Source: a virus. Taken from it: DNA of 31,963 nt. The stretch lies in IMG/VR virus record IMGVR_UViG_3300020169_000068, positions 1 to 31,963 of that record; one strand, given 5' to 3'. The notes below the pieces were generated by a model. It ran no database searches and had not been told where the DNA came from. It saw only the letters and a list, made by a program, of their open reading frames with translations. Below are positions 15,676 to 23,826 of this stretch, piece after piece. A program made the position numbers and the translations under genes. Each line of letters begins with the position of its first letter. The stretch's first letter is position 1.

Positions 15676-16086
15676 TTACCCTTGCCACCTTGCTTTTTCA
15701 TTTCTGACATCAATATGTGTGAATGTTTTATAGCGACCTAAACCACCTTTGTGAAAAGTATTTAGATAGTTATATACCTTGCTTGGGGGTGTTCCTCCGA
15801 CTCTAATGTCAGCCGCCATACCTTTTACATGGTAAGAGCCTTTGGCACCACCAACAGCTTCGTTATGTGAAGGACTTCTGTAACCGCTTGTAATTAAAAC
15901 AGGTGCATCAAAGTGTTTTCTGATTTTTTCTAACAATGCTACTAGCGCAGGGTCAATACCTTCTTTTGGTAAAGTACCAGTTCCTTTGCACTTGAATTCA
16001 GATTCTTTAAAGTTTTCAGATAAGAACTCAGACTTCTTTTTTGTCTTAAACATCTTACCTAGTTTAATTTTATTAAATATCATCAT
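15676..16086 (-). CDS. Endolysin, M15-family peptidase
   Basis: I choose the ATG at 16086 (MMIFNKIKLGKMF), just after the holin stop. The frame is open further to 16134 but only by overlapping the holin. The product is 136 residues. FKESEFKCKGTG (26-37) leads into the peptidase M15 domain: VLITSGYRSPSHN, then the zinc motif 'SYHVKGMAADI' with His86 and Asp93, then 'THIDVR' with His124. This is the D-Ala-D-Ala carboxypeptidase/VanY-type fold and would cut peptidoglycan cross-links. There is no export signal, consistent with release through the adjacent holin. Confidence 0.9.
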   Translation of the reverse strand: MMIFNKIKLGKMFKTKKKSEFLSENFKESEFKCKGTGTLPKEGIDPALVALLEKIRKHFDAPVLITSGYRSPSHNEAVGGAKGSYHVKGMAADIRVGGTPPSKVYNYLNTFHKGGLGRYKTFTHIDVRNEKARWQG

Positions 16087-16087
16087 G

Positions 16088-16480
16088 TTACTGCTTCCAT
16101 TTATCGACCATCTTCTCACCTGAACGTCCAACAATGTAACCGCCTACACCAATTTGTAGTAGGTTCCATAGCTCGATTGGCAAATCAATAGCATAGGTTG
16201 TTCCCATAAACATGTTTGCTACAGGAAATATTAAATAATTGAGAGCGACTATTGCAATGATAACCATCATCAACAAAGGTCTCCAAGAAGCGGTTAGCCA
16301 GTTAGACGACTTTGCTTCTTCTAAAACAATCTGTCCACGTAATGCTTCTAGGCTGTCTGTGTGTTCTAGTAGAGCTAATTTAATTTCTCTTTCTATATCA
16401 TTCTTCTTATCACCATCTGGGATAAGTCTTTTCACTAAGTCACCCATGATAGGTGCTAGTGCTGTAATTAATGGTGTCAT
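16088..16480 (-). CDS. Holin, GTA 3TM-like family
   Basis: The product is 130 residues, RBS GAAGGAGTCTAAA-ATG. An N-terminal helix (LITALAPIMGDLVKRLIPDG) and a charged helical middle are followed by 'NWLTASWRPLLMMVIIAIVA' (60-79), a hydrophobic stretch to about residue 92, then 'LWNLLQIGVGGYIVGRSGEK' (104-123). The 'W-x-x-A-x-W-R-P' entry to the membrane region and the 'G-x-G-G-Y-I-x-G-R-x-x-E-K' ending are hallmarks of the gene-transfer-agent type 3TM holin family. It would permeabilise the inner membrane at lysis and is followed directly by the endolysin. Confidence 0.88.
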   Translation of the reverse strand: MTPLITALAPIMGDLVKRLIPDGDKKNDIEREIKLALLEHTDSLEALRGQIVLEEAKSSNWLTASWRPLLMMVIIAIVALNYLIFPVANMFMGTTYAIDLPIELWNLLQIGVGGYIVGRSGEKMVDKWKQ

Positions 16481-16509
16481 TTTAGACTCCTTCTGTTTTT
16501 GGATAAGAA

Positions 16510-16525
16510 AGCCCCCGAAGGGACT
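16510..16525 (-). terminator. UUCG hairpin, weak terminator before holin
   Basis: Minus-strand RNA: AGUCCC, UUCG, GGGGCU, followed by UUCUUAUCC. The stem is short (6 bp, one G-U) and the U-tract interrupted, so termination is probably partial. It lies between the fibre-like gene at 16535 and the holin. Confidence 0.6.
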
Positions 16526-16534
16526 CTCTGTTAA

Positions 16535-17470
16535 TTATGATACTTCTCTGAATACCCACGTACCGTCTGGTTGTTCATTCTGCATATACGGTGATGCACT
16601 ACTGCTTCCACCTGAAGGCCAAGAGATTCCAACATTACCGGTGTTATACCACCAACCATTAGCGTTAATGCGAGACACATTAGTACCTATTATATCGCCC
16701 TGTGAGAAACCATCTCCACCACGTTCACGACCATATACCATTAGCTCGTTAGAAGCCATTGATAGTGAAGGTGCGTTGTTGGCGATGCCGTTGCTGTTCA
16801 CACCCCAACCACTACCTGTTGCAGTGTAGTCACGGTTCACTTCCCACTTTCCGGGCATGAGTATTAGAAAACAAACACCCCAACGCCAAGTATTGAACCT
16901 GTTCCATGCGTAAGATATACTACCTAACTCATTGTATGGTTCATTGATTTGCGCGGTAGCCATGTTAGCGTTACCGTTATGTGTATCCGTGTACTCATTG
17001 TATAGAGTATAAGATGGCGAATATGACGATATAGGGTTTGACCTGTTGCTCATACTACCTGATGCAGAGATGCCAATAACAGTAGTCCACTCACTGCACG
17101 CAAACCCAATACGTGACTGGGTGTTAGTGCAAGTTTGAGGACTGCCGGGGGCGGCCCAAGGGTTGTTTAAGTGTTTATCATTGTAATCCACCTTACCCTC
17201 TGACCCGCCGGGCAATATTTCGGTCATCATCCCTAAACGCTTGTAGCTTTCAAAGTTCTGTATCTTTTGGACAATCGTGCCTTCTTTGTATAAATTGTAG
17301 TAGTCAGAAAATTCTAAAGTGCCATTTTGAGGGACACTTGCGTTATTTCCGTAGTTGTTCCTAATAACATTTCCACCTCTGTATAAGTTACTAAAACTTA
17401 CTGCACCAGACAAACCAAACTCTGTACGCATATCGCTTACGGATATTGCTCCGGAACTTTGTAAAGCCAT
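16535..17470 (-). CDS. Tail fibre/receptor-binding-like protein
   Basis: The product is 311 residues and starts one base into the previous stop (TAATG). The N-terminus reads SSGAISVSDMRTEFGLSGA then FSNLYRGG and LEFSDYYNLY, a module common at the start of phage adhesins and shared in outline with the glycine-rich protein at 27230-28168. The rest is rich in Asn, Ser, Gly, Trp and Tyr with no recognisable enzyme motif (for example WRWGVCFLILMPGKWEVNRD). It sits after the tail tip genes, so it is probably part of the distal tail or an adhesin. The precise role is inference. Confidence 0.65.
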   Translation of the reverse strand: MALQSSGAISVSDMRTEFGLSGAVSFSNLYRGGNVIRNNYGNNASVPQNGTLEFSDYYNLYKEGTIVQKIQNFESYKRLGMMTEILPGGSEGKVDYNDKHLNNPWAAPGSPQTCTNTQSRIGFACSEWTTVIGISASGSMSNRSNPISSYSPSYTLYNEYTDTHNGNANMATAQINEPYNELGSISYAWNRFNTWRWGVCFLILMPGKWEVNRDYTATGSGWGVNSNGIANNAPSLSMASNELMVYGRERGGDGFSQGDIIGTNVSRINANGWWYNTGNVGISWPSGGSSSASPYMQNEQPDGTWVFREVS

Positions 17471-17988
17471 TACGTAATAGTCCCTTGATAAGCTGTGATG
17501 TTTCCATACACTAACATATCACCCGCAGAAGTGAGCTTCATTCTGTTTACGCCGTTGTTAGCAAAATAAAGATGACCACTTGACTCAGTAATAGTCCAAT
17601 CACCCATATCTATCTTTGTACCAATGTTCAAAGTAGAGGCGTTGAATTCACTATTGATATCACCGTCAGAGTCACTAGCCGCTGTTAAAGCAGTTTGTAA
17701 TCCAGTTACTTGGGCTATTGTGTGAGTGTGTCCTGCAGGGTCAACAGTAGAATTTACTGTAGCACCGCCAGAAGCAACTGTAAACAGAGACACCCAAGCA
17801 CCTCTGTATATTTTTAATATTGGGTTTGTTCCGCTAGTGTCTAGCCAGAACTTACCATCTAAGACTTCATCAGTGGGTGCGGAAGAACCTGAATGACAGG
17901 TATCCATTGCCGCTAATGCGTCGTTGTAGTCTGCTGTATAGGCTGTACCATCTTGGTTAGCCGTTACGCTTCTTGTTGTTTGTGACAT
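17470..17988 (-). CDS. Fibre-like tail protein
   Basis: The product is 172 residues, RBS AAGGATATAAT-ATG. Segments 'DGKFWLDTSGTNPILKIYRG' and 'AWVSLFTV' match the 'W-x-D-T-x(n)-L-K-x-Y-x-G' module seen in phage fibres, followed by 'AGHTHTIAQVTGLQTAL' and a C-terminal 'GDWTITESSGHLYFANNG' with 'MKLTSAGDMLVYG'. That last module also appears in the protein at 30170-30784 (EWSIVESSGSILFKYG), so the two are related by domain shuffling. It follows the J-like tip protein and is probably attached to it. Confidence 0.7.
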   Translation of the reverse strand: MSQTTRSVTANQDGTAYTADYNDALAAMDTCHSGSSAPTDEVLDGKFWLDTSGTNPILKIYRGAWVSLFTVASGGATVNSTVDPAGHTHTIAQVTGLQTALTAASDSDGDINSEFNASTLNIGTKIDMGDWTITESSGHLYFANNGVNRMKLTSAGDMLVYGNITAYQGTIT

Positions 17989-17997
17989 ATTATATCC

Positions 17998-20900
17998 TTA
18001 TTGTCCAATAGCTTGCCAGTCAGTATCTCGTGAAACACGACTACCGTTGTTATAAATTGAGTAAGAGAAACCAACACGGTCTCTTGAAGTTATTAAGACT
18101 TCATCTCCTAAAGAACCTCCGATGATTCCAAGACCAACAGAAGGTGCAGTTGTTCCACCGATGCCCGCATAGAATGGGGTTGCGAAAGTAACTGTTGTAT
18201 CGTTAGTTGTGCTAGTTGTAGCCGAACCAACTTTAGTTACATCTTTCTTATCAAGCAATATTGCTAGCTCTGTTAATATTATTCTTGTGTTAGTGTTTTC
18301 AGCTACGCCTAAGAATCTAAACCTGAGTCCACGACATGTAAAGCTACTTACAGTAAGAAGCTCATAACTAGACCAAGTAGGTGAACCACTATTAGGGTCA
18401 TCCTGAGTAGTTGATACTTCAACCTTTAAACTAGCGTTCTGAAGAGGACCCGCAATGTTATCAACAAGCGATATATCTTCATAGTCTTCAATGTCAATAC
18501 CTCTGAGTGTAACAGAAGAAGTTATCTGAGGAGAAACCCTTACAGATATAACTTCACCTAAATCAATTACATTATCAAAGTAGTATGTCATATCGGTTTG
18601 GTTAGTGTCTAACACTAGGAAATTACCAACCTTTGAACAATTAGTCTTAGCACCTAGCCATTGAGTATGCTCATCTATCAAATCAATTTGGTTAAATGAA
18701 CTATCAAAGAATGTACTAATAAACAACGCAGGGTTGTCCGAGTAGTTACCCCTAGAATCTTTAAACTTAATTAAGAAGGTTCCTTGTAATGTAGGTACAG
18801 TTTTGTTGTTAGTATTACCAGAAAGTGATTCAACTAATATAGAAGCTGTTTCCCAAGAAGCAGTAGCATTTGCTTCACTGTGGAATCTAATTTCACAAGT
18901 ACCACCATACACAACATCAAGGTCTGTTGACTTATCCCATGAAAGGTTTATCTGTCCTTCGTTGATGTTTCCTGCAAACCCAGTAGGGTCTGAAGGCTTA
19001 GCATCTAGACCAACTATTGTCTTAACAAACGTCACCGCCGCACCCGCAATATGAAAGTCACTATAAGGTGTTATCTTAAAATCATAGATAGCGTGAGATA
19101 CGTCTGGAACTGTAATATGGTCAGCAGAAACTGTGCCTAATGAAGTAAAGTCTACATCTCCCGCTTTCCTGTATTCAACCAAATAATAAGCAGGGTTAAG
19201 TCCTGAAAGGTCAGGTGTCCACTCTAGTAACGCTCTTGATTTAACACCAGCGGCGTTGTTAGTTACGTAAAGTTCTTCTGTAGCAGTAAGCGCAACAACA
19301 GCACCCGGAGCGTTAGATACCGTTACATTTGATATCGTAGTACCGGAGCTTCTTTGCCCTAAAGGTGTTCTTACAATTACTTTAAAGTCATATAAAGAAT
19401 TCGTCTCAATGTCTACTAGTCTCCCAAAGTTAAAGCTAAGAGCATTAGTTGTTCCTAAGAATACAAAGGAAGCATCTGAACTTTTCTTATAACACACTTC
19501 GTAAGTAAAGTTTCCATTACCCGCGTCATCTGCGTAAGACCAATTTAATTGACCAAACTCAAACTCCCTTAAAGCATTTTGAGATAGTGATAAGGCTGTT
19601 ACATTAGGTGTAGAGAAGTCATATATCTCTGCCTTTGGATAAGCAATACCGTCTGCAATATTCCAAGCTAAAATATCTTCACTAAACCTATATGCAGTTA
19701 TTTTAACATTAAAGTTTTCTTGAACCTCTACAGATTGAACTCTGAAAGTTTCAGCAGTAGTCATGCCCGCTTCATCAAGCTGTACTGTAATAAAATCCCC
19801 CGGCTCTGTCTTTAAACCGGTTCTGTTAACTACAAAGTCAACTGTGAATATTGCTCTAGAAGAGCGCACTAGTTGTTCCGCCTTTGCAAGAGCGTGATAA
19901 GGGTCAGTTATAGTATCTGGTGAGACTGAAGATTCAAACTGTTGGTTATTATCTTCTCCTACATAAGTGCTATGTACAGCACCGCCTTTAGGTGGCCAAG
20001 ACACAGAGTCTGATTTAAAGTCTTCATGTTCGTTTAAATAAGAAATCGTCATATGGTTAAATCTATCAGAAGCAGAAGGGAATGTCGTGTTGAAACTGTC
20101 TAGTATAATACTATCTTTATCAAAAGCTTGAGTAATTAAAGCAGTAGTTTCGCCTTCGGTCTCAGGATATTCTAAAGATAGCTTATATTTACCATCGCTG
20201 TCCCAAGTAAGTTCTGCGTAGTTCATTGAAGTCATAATCGCTTCAATATTGTCTCTAATAGGTTTTTCGGTATCTAATGCTACGTTACATTCATACAAAG
20301 GTATATTTCTAGTTGGTAAAGTAACCGGAACATATTGTCCTGTAGGGTTATCTTTGTCACCACCAGTTTTAGACCAACTGTAATAGTTTCCTGTAGCATC
20401 GTCTTTTAGATACATGTCTTCAAAACCCCAAGTATCCGGGTTAGGGAATTGTGCATATGTAGGATAATTAGAATAGGGCTTGGCACTATTGACGTGTCCA
20501 GCAATATCCGCACCTATTAGGACTGTTTCTTCACAAACCTGTGCGGCGTTATAAAATGTTTCTAAATTAATTTCCGTGTCATCCAAACCTTTTCCGTAAG
20601 TAGAGTTAGTCAAGTAGTCTAACAATACGTAGGCGGGGTTGTTTGAATATTCTCTAGTTGTGTTTACTGTGTACGTTCCACTAGTGTTAGTAATCTTTCT
20701 TATCTTCATACCTTCAACATAGAACTGAACGTTAGGCGCACCTGAGTAATTGTTCTCATCTCTATCAAGACGGAACACCTGTTCTGAATACGCTATGTTT
20801 GTAAACTTATCTAAGTTTGAATAACCATTAGCAGTAAGCATAGTAGACGCACCGCCGTTAGGGTGTACAACTATACGCTGTCCGTGTTGGTATTCTCTGT

Positions 20901-21273
20901 GATTCCAAGCCTTGCTGTTGACAGTTACGTGCACTGCACGGTTAATACCGCCTACACAGATAGCTTGTTTAGCATACATGAACTCATTCTTAGTTCCTGA
21001 TACACTAGACCCCATACCATTAATAAAGCTATTAGTGTTAGCATCGGGCGCTCTGTGGTTATAGTTTGGACTTATCGTGTGGTCAAACTGAACACCACCC
21101 AGTAGTTGTTTTCCGTAAACAAGGGGCAACGCTATCGCATCACTTTGAACAGTGAATTGAGAACCCTTACGAGCCTCTGCCGCCGCTTGTTGTTTCTTCT
21201 TCATCTTCTTATGTTGGTCAACCTGAAATGCGGTTGATAAGATGAACATAGCTATTTGTACTTCTATACCCAT
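17998..21273 (-). CDS. Tail tip protein J-like, with FN3 domains
   Basis: The product is 1,091 residues. A short hydrophobic helix (VQIAMFILSTAF) is followed by a basic linker (KKMKKKQQAAAEARK) and 'AIALPLVYGKQLLGG' at 47-60, the usual start of J-like central tail hub proteins. The middle (about 200-545) includes 'YVLLDYLTNSTYGKG' and 'VVNRTGLKTEPGDFITVQLD', characteristic of the tip attachment domain. At least three fibronectin type III-like domains follow (about 555-652, 655-752, 758-855). The C-terminus ends in 'GFSYSIYNNGSRVSRDTDWQ'. It should form the tail tip that contacts the receptor and opens the tail. It overlaps the upstream gene as TAATG. Confidence 0.9.
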   Translation of the reverse strand: MGIEVQIAMFILSTAFQVDQHKKMKKKQQAAAEARKGSQFTVQSDAIALPLVYGKQLLGGVQFDHTISPNYNHRAPDANTNSFINGMGSSVSGTKNEFMYAKQAICVGGINRAVHVTVNSKAWNHREYQHGQRIVVHPNGGASTMLTANGYSNLDKFTNIAYSEQVFRLDRDENNYSGAPNVQFYVEGMKIRKITNTSGTYTVNTTREYSNNPAYVLLDYLTNSTYGKGLDDTEINLETFYNAAQVCEETVLIGADIAGHVNSAKPYSNYPTYAQFPNPDTWGFEDMYLKDDATGNYYSWSKTGGDKDNPTGQYVPVTLPTRNIPLYECNVALDTEKPIRDNIEAIMTSMNYAELTWDSDGKYKLSLEYPETEGETTALITQAFDKDSIILDSFNTTFPSASDRFNHMTISYLNEHEDFKSDSVSWPPKGGAVHSTYVGEDNNQQFESSVSPDTITDPYHALAKAEQLVRSSRAIFTVDFVVNRTGLKTEPGDFITVQLDEAGMTTAETFRVQSVEVQENFNVKITAYRFSEDILAWNIADGIAYPKAEIYDFSTPNVTALSLSQNALREFEFGQLNWSYADDAGNGNFTYEVCYKKSSDASFVFLGTTNALSFNFGRLVDIETNSLYDFKVIVRTPLGQRSSGTTISNVTVSNAPGAVVALTATEELYVTNNAAGVKSRALLEWTPDLSGLNPAYYLVEYRKAGDVDFTSLGTVSADHITVPDVSHAIYDFKITPYSDFHIAGAAVTFVKTIVGLDAKPSDPTGFAGNINEGQINLSWDKSTDLDVVYGGTCEIRFHSEANATASWETASILVESLSGNTNNKTVPTLQGTFLIKFKDSRGNYSDNPALFISTFFDSSFNQIDLIDEHTQWLGAKTNCSKVGNFLVLDTNQTDMTYYFDNVIDLGEVISVRVSPQITSSVTLRGIDIEDYEDISLVDNIAGPLQNASLKVEVSTTQDDPNSGSPTWSSYELLTVSSFTCRGLRFRFLGVAENTNTRIILTELAILLDKKDVTKVGSATTSTTNDTTVTFATPFYAGIGGTTAPSVGLGIIGGSLGDEVLITSRDRVGFSYSIYNNGSRVSRDTDWQAIGQ

Positions 21274-21833
21274 TATGTTTTACCCCATTTAAGTTGTAAG
21301 CTGTAGCCATCATGTATTCTGTCGAAACAAGTATCACCTGTATCGTACTGGGCTATGCCGTATTTAGTTGTAAAGAATGGCTTAACTGCATCTAAGTCAG
21401 CCATAGGTGAAGAACACTCTATTGATAATATCTTTGTTTCAAAGTCGTTAGTTATGGAAGGCGCATCAACGTACCCGCTATAAACATAAACCAAATCATT
21501 CACACCTGTAAGTGGCCCAAGAGTGTCATGTACAAACCCTGCACGTATTTTAATTCCCTTACCAACTATCCCTGCACGAGCTTCTTGCATAAGCTGATTA
21601 TTAGGGTCGATAAAGGCAATCTTATACGCATCTCTATCCACAACAGAGTTCTGTTTAGGAGGGTCATAGTTGAATATAGCCCCGTTAGCAGTGTATACGT
21701 AACCGTTTTCAACTATATCTTGGGAGTGTGTTGTCATGTAGTAGTTTGAGTTTAATTCTAAGTCTACTAAAAAGAAGTATTCTACATAGTCTTGCGATAA
21801 AGCTTGAGATACTGCTGTTGAAAATGTTCTCAT
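21273..21833 (-). CDS. Tail tip assembly protein (DUF2163/lambda L-like)
   Basis: The product is 186 residues: MRTFSTAVSQALSQDYVEYF, then strands 'FFLVDLELNSNYYMTTHSQD', 'YKIAFIDPNNQLMQEA', 'LVYVYSGYVDAPSI' and 'ILSIECSSPMADLDAVKPFF', with a late Cys (GDTCFDRIHDG). The 'E-C-S-S-P-x-x-x-L' segment and the following aromatic run are typical of tail tip proteins of the DUF2163/BR0599 type, which occupy the L/K positions between the tape measure and J in many siphoviruses. The immediate J-like neighbour supports this. Confidence 0.72.
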   Translation of the reverse strand: MRTFSTAVSQALSQDYVEYFFLVDLELNSNYYMTTHSQDIVENGYVYTANGAIFNYDPPKQNSVVDRDAYKIAFIDPNNQLMQEARAGIVGKGIKIRAGFVHDTLGPLTGVNDLVYVYSGYVDAPSITNDFETKILSIECSSPMADLDAVKPFFTTKYGIAQYDTGDTCFDRIHDGYSLQLKWGKT

Positions 21834-21834
21834 C

Positions 21835-22470
21835 TTACAAAGCCTCTATTATTGTAGTAGTTCCCGGACTTGCGAGAATACCATCCTGATAAGTAATTCC
21901 CTTTGCATTATCTATGCTTGGGAAATAAGATATAAGAACTTCTGCTCCTAGTTTTATCTGAGCGGAATCCGGTACAGCAACTCTAAGGCTTGGGTATATT
22001 TCTATGTCTACTGTATCTGTGAGCAACATGGTGTCTAAGTTTATTGCAGTTTTAAGCAAGTATATTTTAGTGTGGTTAGCGAACTTTATAAAAGAACCTT
22101 TAGGTACGAAGCCAACACCCTCTAGTCTGTGGATAGTTATAGTAGTTGAACCAGCGGCAGTTATTCCATCAGAGAATAAAAGCGGACCGTTGTTAACTAC
22201 GTAGTCACCGTCTGCTGTATAAGCATCATCAACTTCTTTTAATTGTGGCATTATCATAGTAGCAACATTAGCTTGACCGTCACAAGAAGCTAGTAGCAAT
22301 TCTACTGCATTATCGTTTGTAGCTGTATCAAAAGATACTTCCCATCTCTGAGCATTCATAGCTGTTCTAATTTGTTTCAAAGAAACAGTGTCGCTAACGA
22401 AAATAGGTTGGTTGCTCTCTATAGTTAGCGGTGCTAATATAGGGCTACCCTTATAGTAATATGTACTCAT
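21835..22470 (-). CDS. Tail tip component, unassigned
   Basis: The product is 211 residues, RBS AGGAACATAAA-ATG. Beta-rich, with MSTYYYKGSPILAPLTIES, 'QIRTAMNAQRWEVSFDTA' and 'AQIKLGAEVLISYFPSIDNA'. The combination of a W-x-V-S-F strand and a long later strand is common in distal tail and minor tail proteins, but I do not recognise a family. It lies between the DUF6950-like gene and the DUF2163-like gene, inside the tail tip cluster, so a baseplate/tip hub role is the likely one. It has no signal peptide or membrane segment. Confidence 0.7.
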   Translation of the reverse strand: MSTYYYKGSPILAPLTIESNQPIFVSDTVSLKQIRTAMNAQRWEVSFDTATNDNAVELLLASCDGQANVATMIMPQLKEVDDAYTADGDYVVNNGPLLFSDGITAAGSTTITIHRLEGVGFVPKGSFIKFANHTKIYLLKTAINLDTMLLTDTVDIEIYPSLRVAVPDSAQIKLGAEVLISYFPSIDNAKGITYQDGILASPGTTTIIEAL

Positions 22471-22471
22471 T

Positions 22472-22930
22472 TTATGTTCCTAAATCGATTGGTCGAGCGT
22501 GTATTGTAAGATTAATCTCTTTAAATATCTGCTTTCGACGTGGCCTTACGCCTTTGTTACTTTCGTGAGTTGAGAACCAATAATTATTTTCCGCTATCAT
22601 TGCGGTTGATTGACCCTGAATGGTCTCAAATGCTATATCACCAGTAGTTGGTTCTCTGTTTTCTACTAGCGCAAATCCCATAGCTATTGTGAAGGCTTCC
22701 AAAGACGCATAACCAAGGTTAGTTATTTCTGCCATGAATTCAACTTCATCGTTGTATGTGATATCTATATCTTTGCTTAACGAGGCATCTCCCCTTAAGG
22801 CTCTTTCGTATTCTAATAAGAAAGCAAAACAGTCATTATGACCTCGGATATATTCTCCGGCAAGTAATGCTCTCATGTTTATTATTCTTCGTGCCTTGTC
22901 TAAGGCTACTTCTTTTACTATTTCTTCCAT
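22472..22930 (-). CDS. Tail assembly protein, DUF6950/NlpC-P60-like
   Basis: The product is 152 residues, with GGAG upstream. The pattern 'GEYIRGHNDCFAFLLEYERA' puts Cys34 at the start of a helix, followed by 'PTTGDIAFETIQGQSTAMIA' and 'YWFSTHESNKGVRP'. A 'G-x-x-D-C' entry with a later 'G-D-I' and a His fits the degenerate NlpC/P60 peptidases that accompany tail tip genes (lambda K position). It could retain peptidase activity to cross the cell wall or be structural only. It starts 29 bases after a strong RNA hairpin (22959-23009). Confidence 0.7.
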   Translation of the reverse strand: MEEIVKEVALDKARRIINMRALLAGEYIRGHNDCFAFLLEYERALRGDASLSKDIDITYNDEVEFMAEITNLGYASLEAFTIAMGFALVENREPTTGDIAFETIQGQSTAMIAENNYWFSTHESNKGVRPRRKQIFKEINLTIHARPIDLGT

Positions 22931-22958
22931 ACTCTCTGCTCCAAAGTGGCACGAGGAC

Positions 22959-23009
22959 AGCCTCTAGCAACGTCTTGATAATAGTCCCCATCAAACGCTA
23001 CCAGAGGCT
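22959..23009 (-). ncRNA. 20-bp intergenic RNA hairpin
   Basis: In minus-strand RNA AGCCUCUGGUAGCGU pairs with ACGUUGCUAGAGGCU over all 15 positions (three G-U wobbles). It continues into UUGAU/AUCAA after one bulged G, closing a 10-base loop GGGGACUAUU. The G-U pairs work only in this orientation, which favours a structure in the sense transcript. No U-run follows. It lies 11 bases after the PhoH stop. Confidence 0.75.
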
Positions 23010-23020
23010 CTCTCTGTGTG

Positions 23021-23764
23021 TTACATTTCTTCTTCTATAAATAGTCTTACTAGGTCAGCTACGATATCGCTTCTAACAATATCATCAACGCCGAATTCAA
23101 TTACAGGTATATCTAAACCCGCACCATTAACTTTACGACAGAATGTCATAAGGTCTCGACCATCTTTTACATCGGATTGAGCAGGGTCTCCCATAAGCAC
23201 TAGCTTAGAGTTCTCACCTAGACGGGTTGTAATCGCCTTTAGCTCATCCATACATAAGTTCTGTGCTTCATCTACAAGCACGAGAGCGTTCTCATATGAA
23301 CGACCTCTTATTGTTTCGATAGGTTGTATTTCTATCTCACCTTTAGCAAGCATATACTCATACTTGCCCTGTCCAAAAGCTTTACTCAAAACTTCTAGCA
23401 TTGGCATCAGCCAAGGTGTCATCTTCTCTTCTACAGTTCCCGGAAAGTGTCCAAGGGATTTTCCTGTAGGAACATTTGCTCTTGTAAGAACAATCTTCTT
23501 ATATTTTCCCCACATAAATAACTGCCCTACCGTTCCTGCGCTACAGTACGTTTTTCCGGTACCTGCACAGCCTATAGTAACTGTTATTGGGTTATGTTTT
23601 ATTGCATTAATCAAGTCATCTTGTTTTTCATTCTTTGGTAAGACATGAAAATTAGTATTAAATTTCTTATACTTATTCGGATTTCTCCGTTCATCCTCTT
23701 CTCTCATGTATTTAGGCATACGTGAATCTTTTTTAGTTGCAAAGCGAGAATTCTTTTTTGACAT
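23021..23764 (-). CDS. phoH: PhoH-like ATPase
   Basis: The product is 247 residues, RBS AAGGACTATTC-ATG. A basic N-terminus precedes the ATPase core: Walker A GCAGTGKT at 65-72, 'VLTRANVPTGKSLGHFPG' after it, 'EIQPIETIRGRSYENA', Walker B LVLVDEAQN at 161-169, and 'KLVLMGDPAQSD' as the sensor region. This is the standard PhoH/RecD-like NTPase core, here almost alone without an extra RNA-binding domain. PhoH proteins are frequent in phages of aquatic bacteria, with RNA-related or phosphate-stress roles proposed but not settled. Its place between adhesin and tail tip genes is unusual. Confidence 0.95.
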   Translation of the reverse strand: MSKKNSRFATKKDSRMPKYMREEDERRNPNKYKKFNTNFHVLPKNEKQDDLINAIKHNPITVTIGCAGTGKTYCSAGTVGQLFMWGKYKKIVLTRANVPTGKSLGHFPGTVEEKMTPWLMPMLEVLSKAFGQGKYEYMLAKGEIEIQPIETIRGRSYENALVLVDEAQNLCMDELKAITTRLGENSKLVLMGDPAQSDVKDGRDLMTFCRKVNGAGLDIPVIEFGVDDIVRSDIVADLVRLFIEEEM

Positions 23765-23792
23765 GAATAGTCCTTATGTTTGAGTAAAGTGT

Positions 23793-23812
23793 AGCCACCC
23801 CGAAGGGTGACT
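23793..23812 (-). other. UUCG-tetraloop intergenic hairpin
   Basis: Minus-strand RNA: AGUCACCC, UUCG, GGGUGGCU. The stem is 8 bp with one G-U, between the glycine-rich adhesin and PhoH. It is not followed by a U-run. Confidence 0.7.
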
Positions 23813-23826
23813 GTTGTTAGTTTTGA

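Noticed and set aside
22931-23020. Stop-to-stop frame reading VAFDGDYYQDVARGC after phoH
   Set aside because: It has no ATG, GTG or TTG start before the protein-like stretch, and the bases are explained by the long hairpin. Kept only as a remark under the hairpin.
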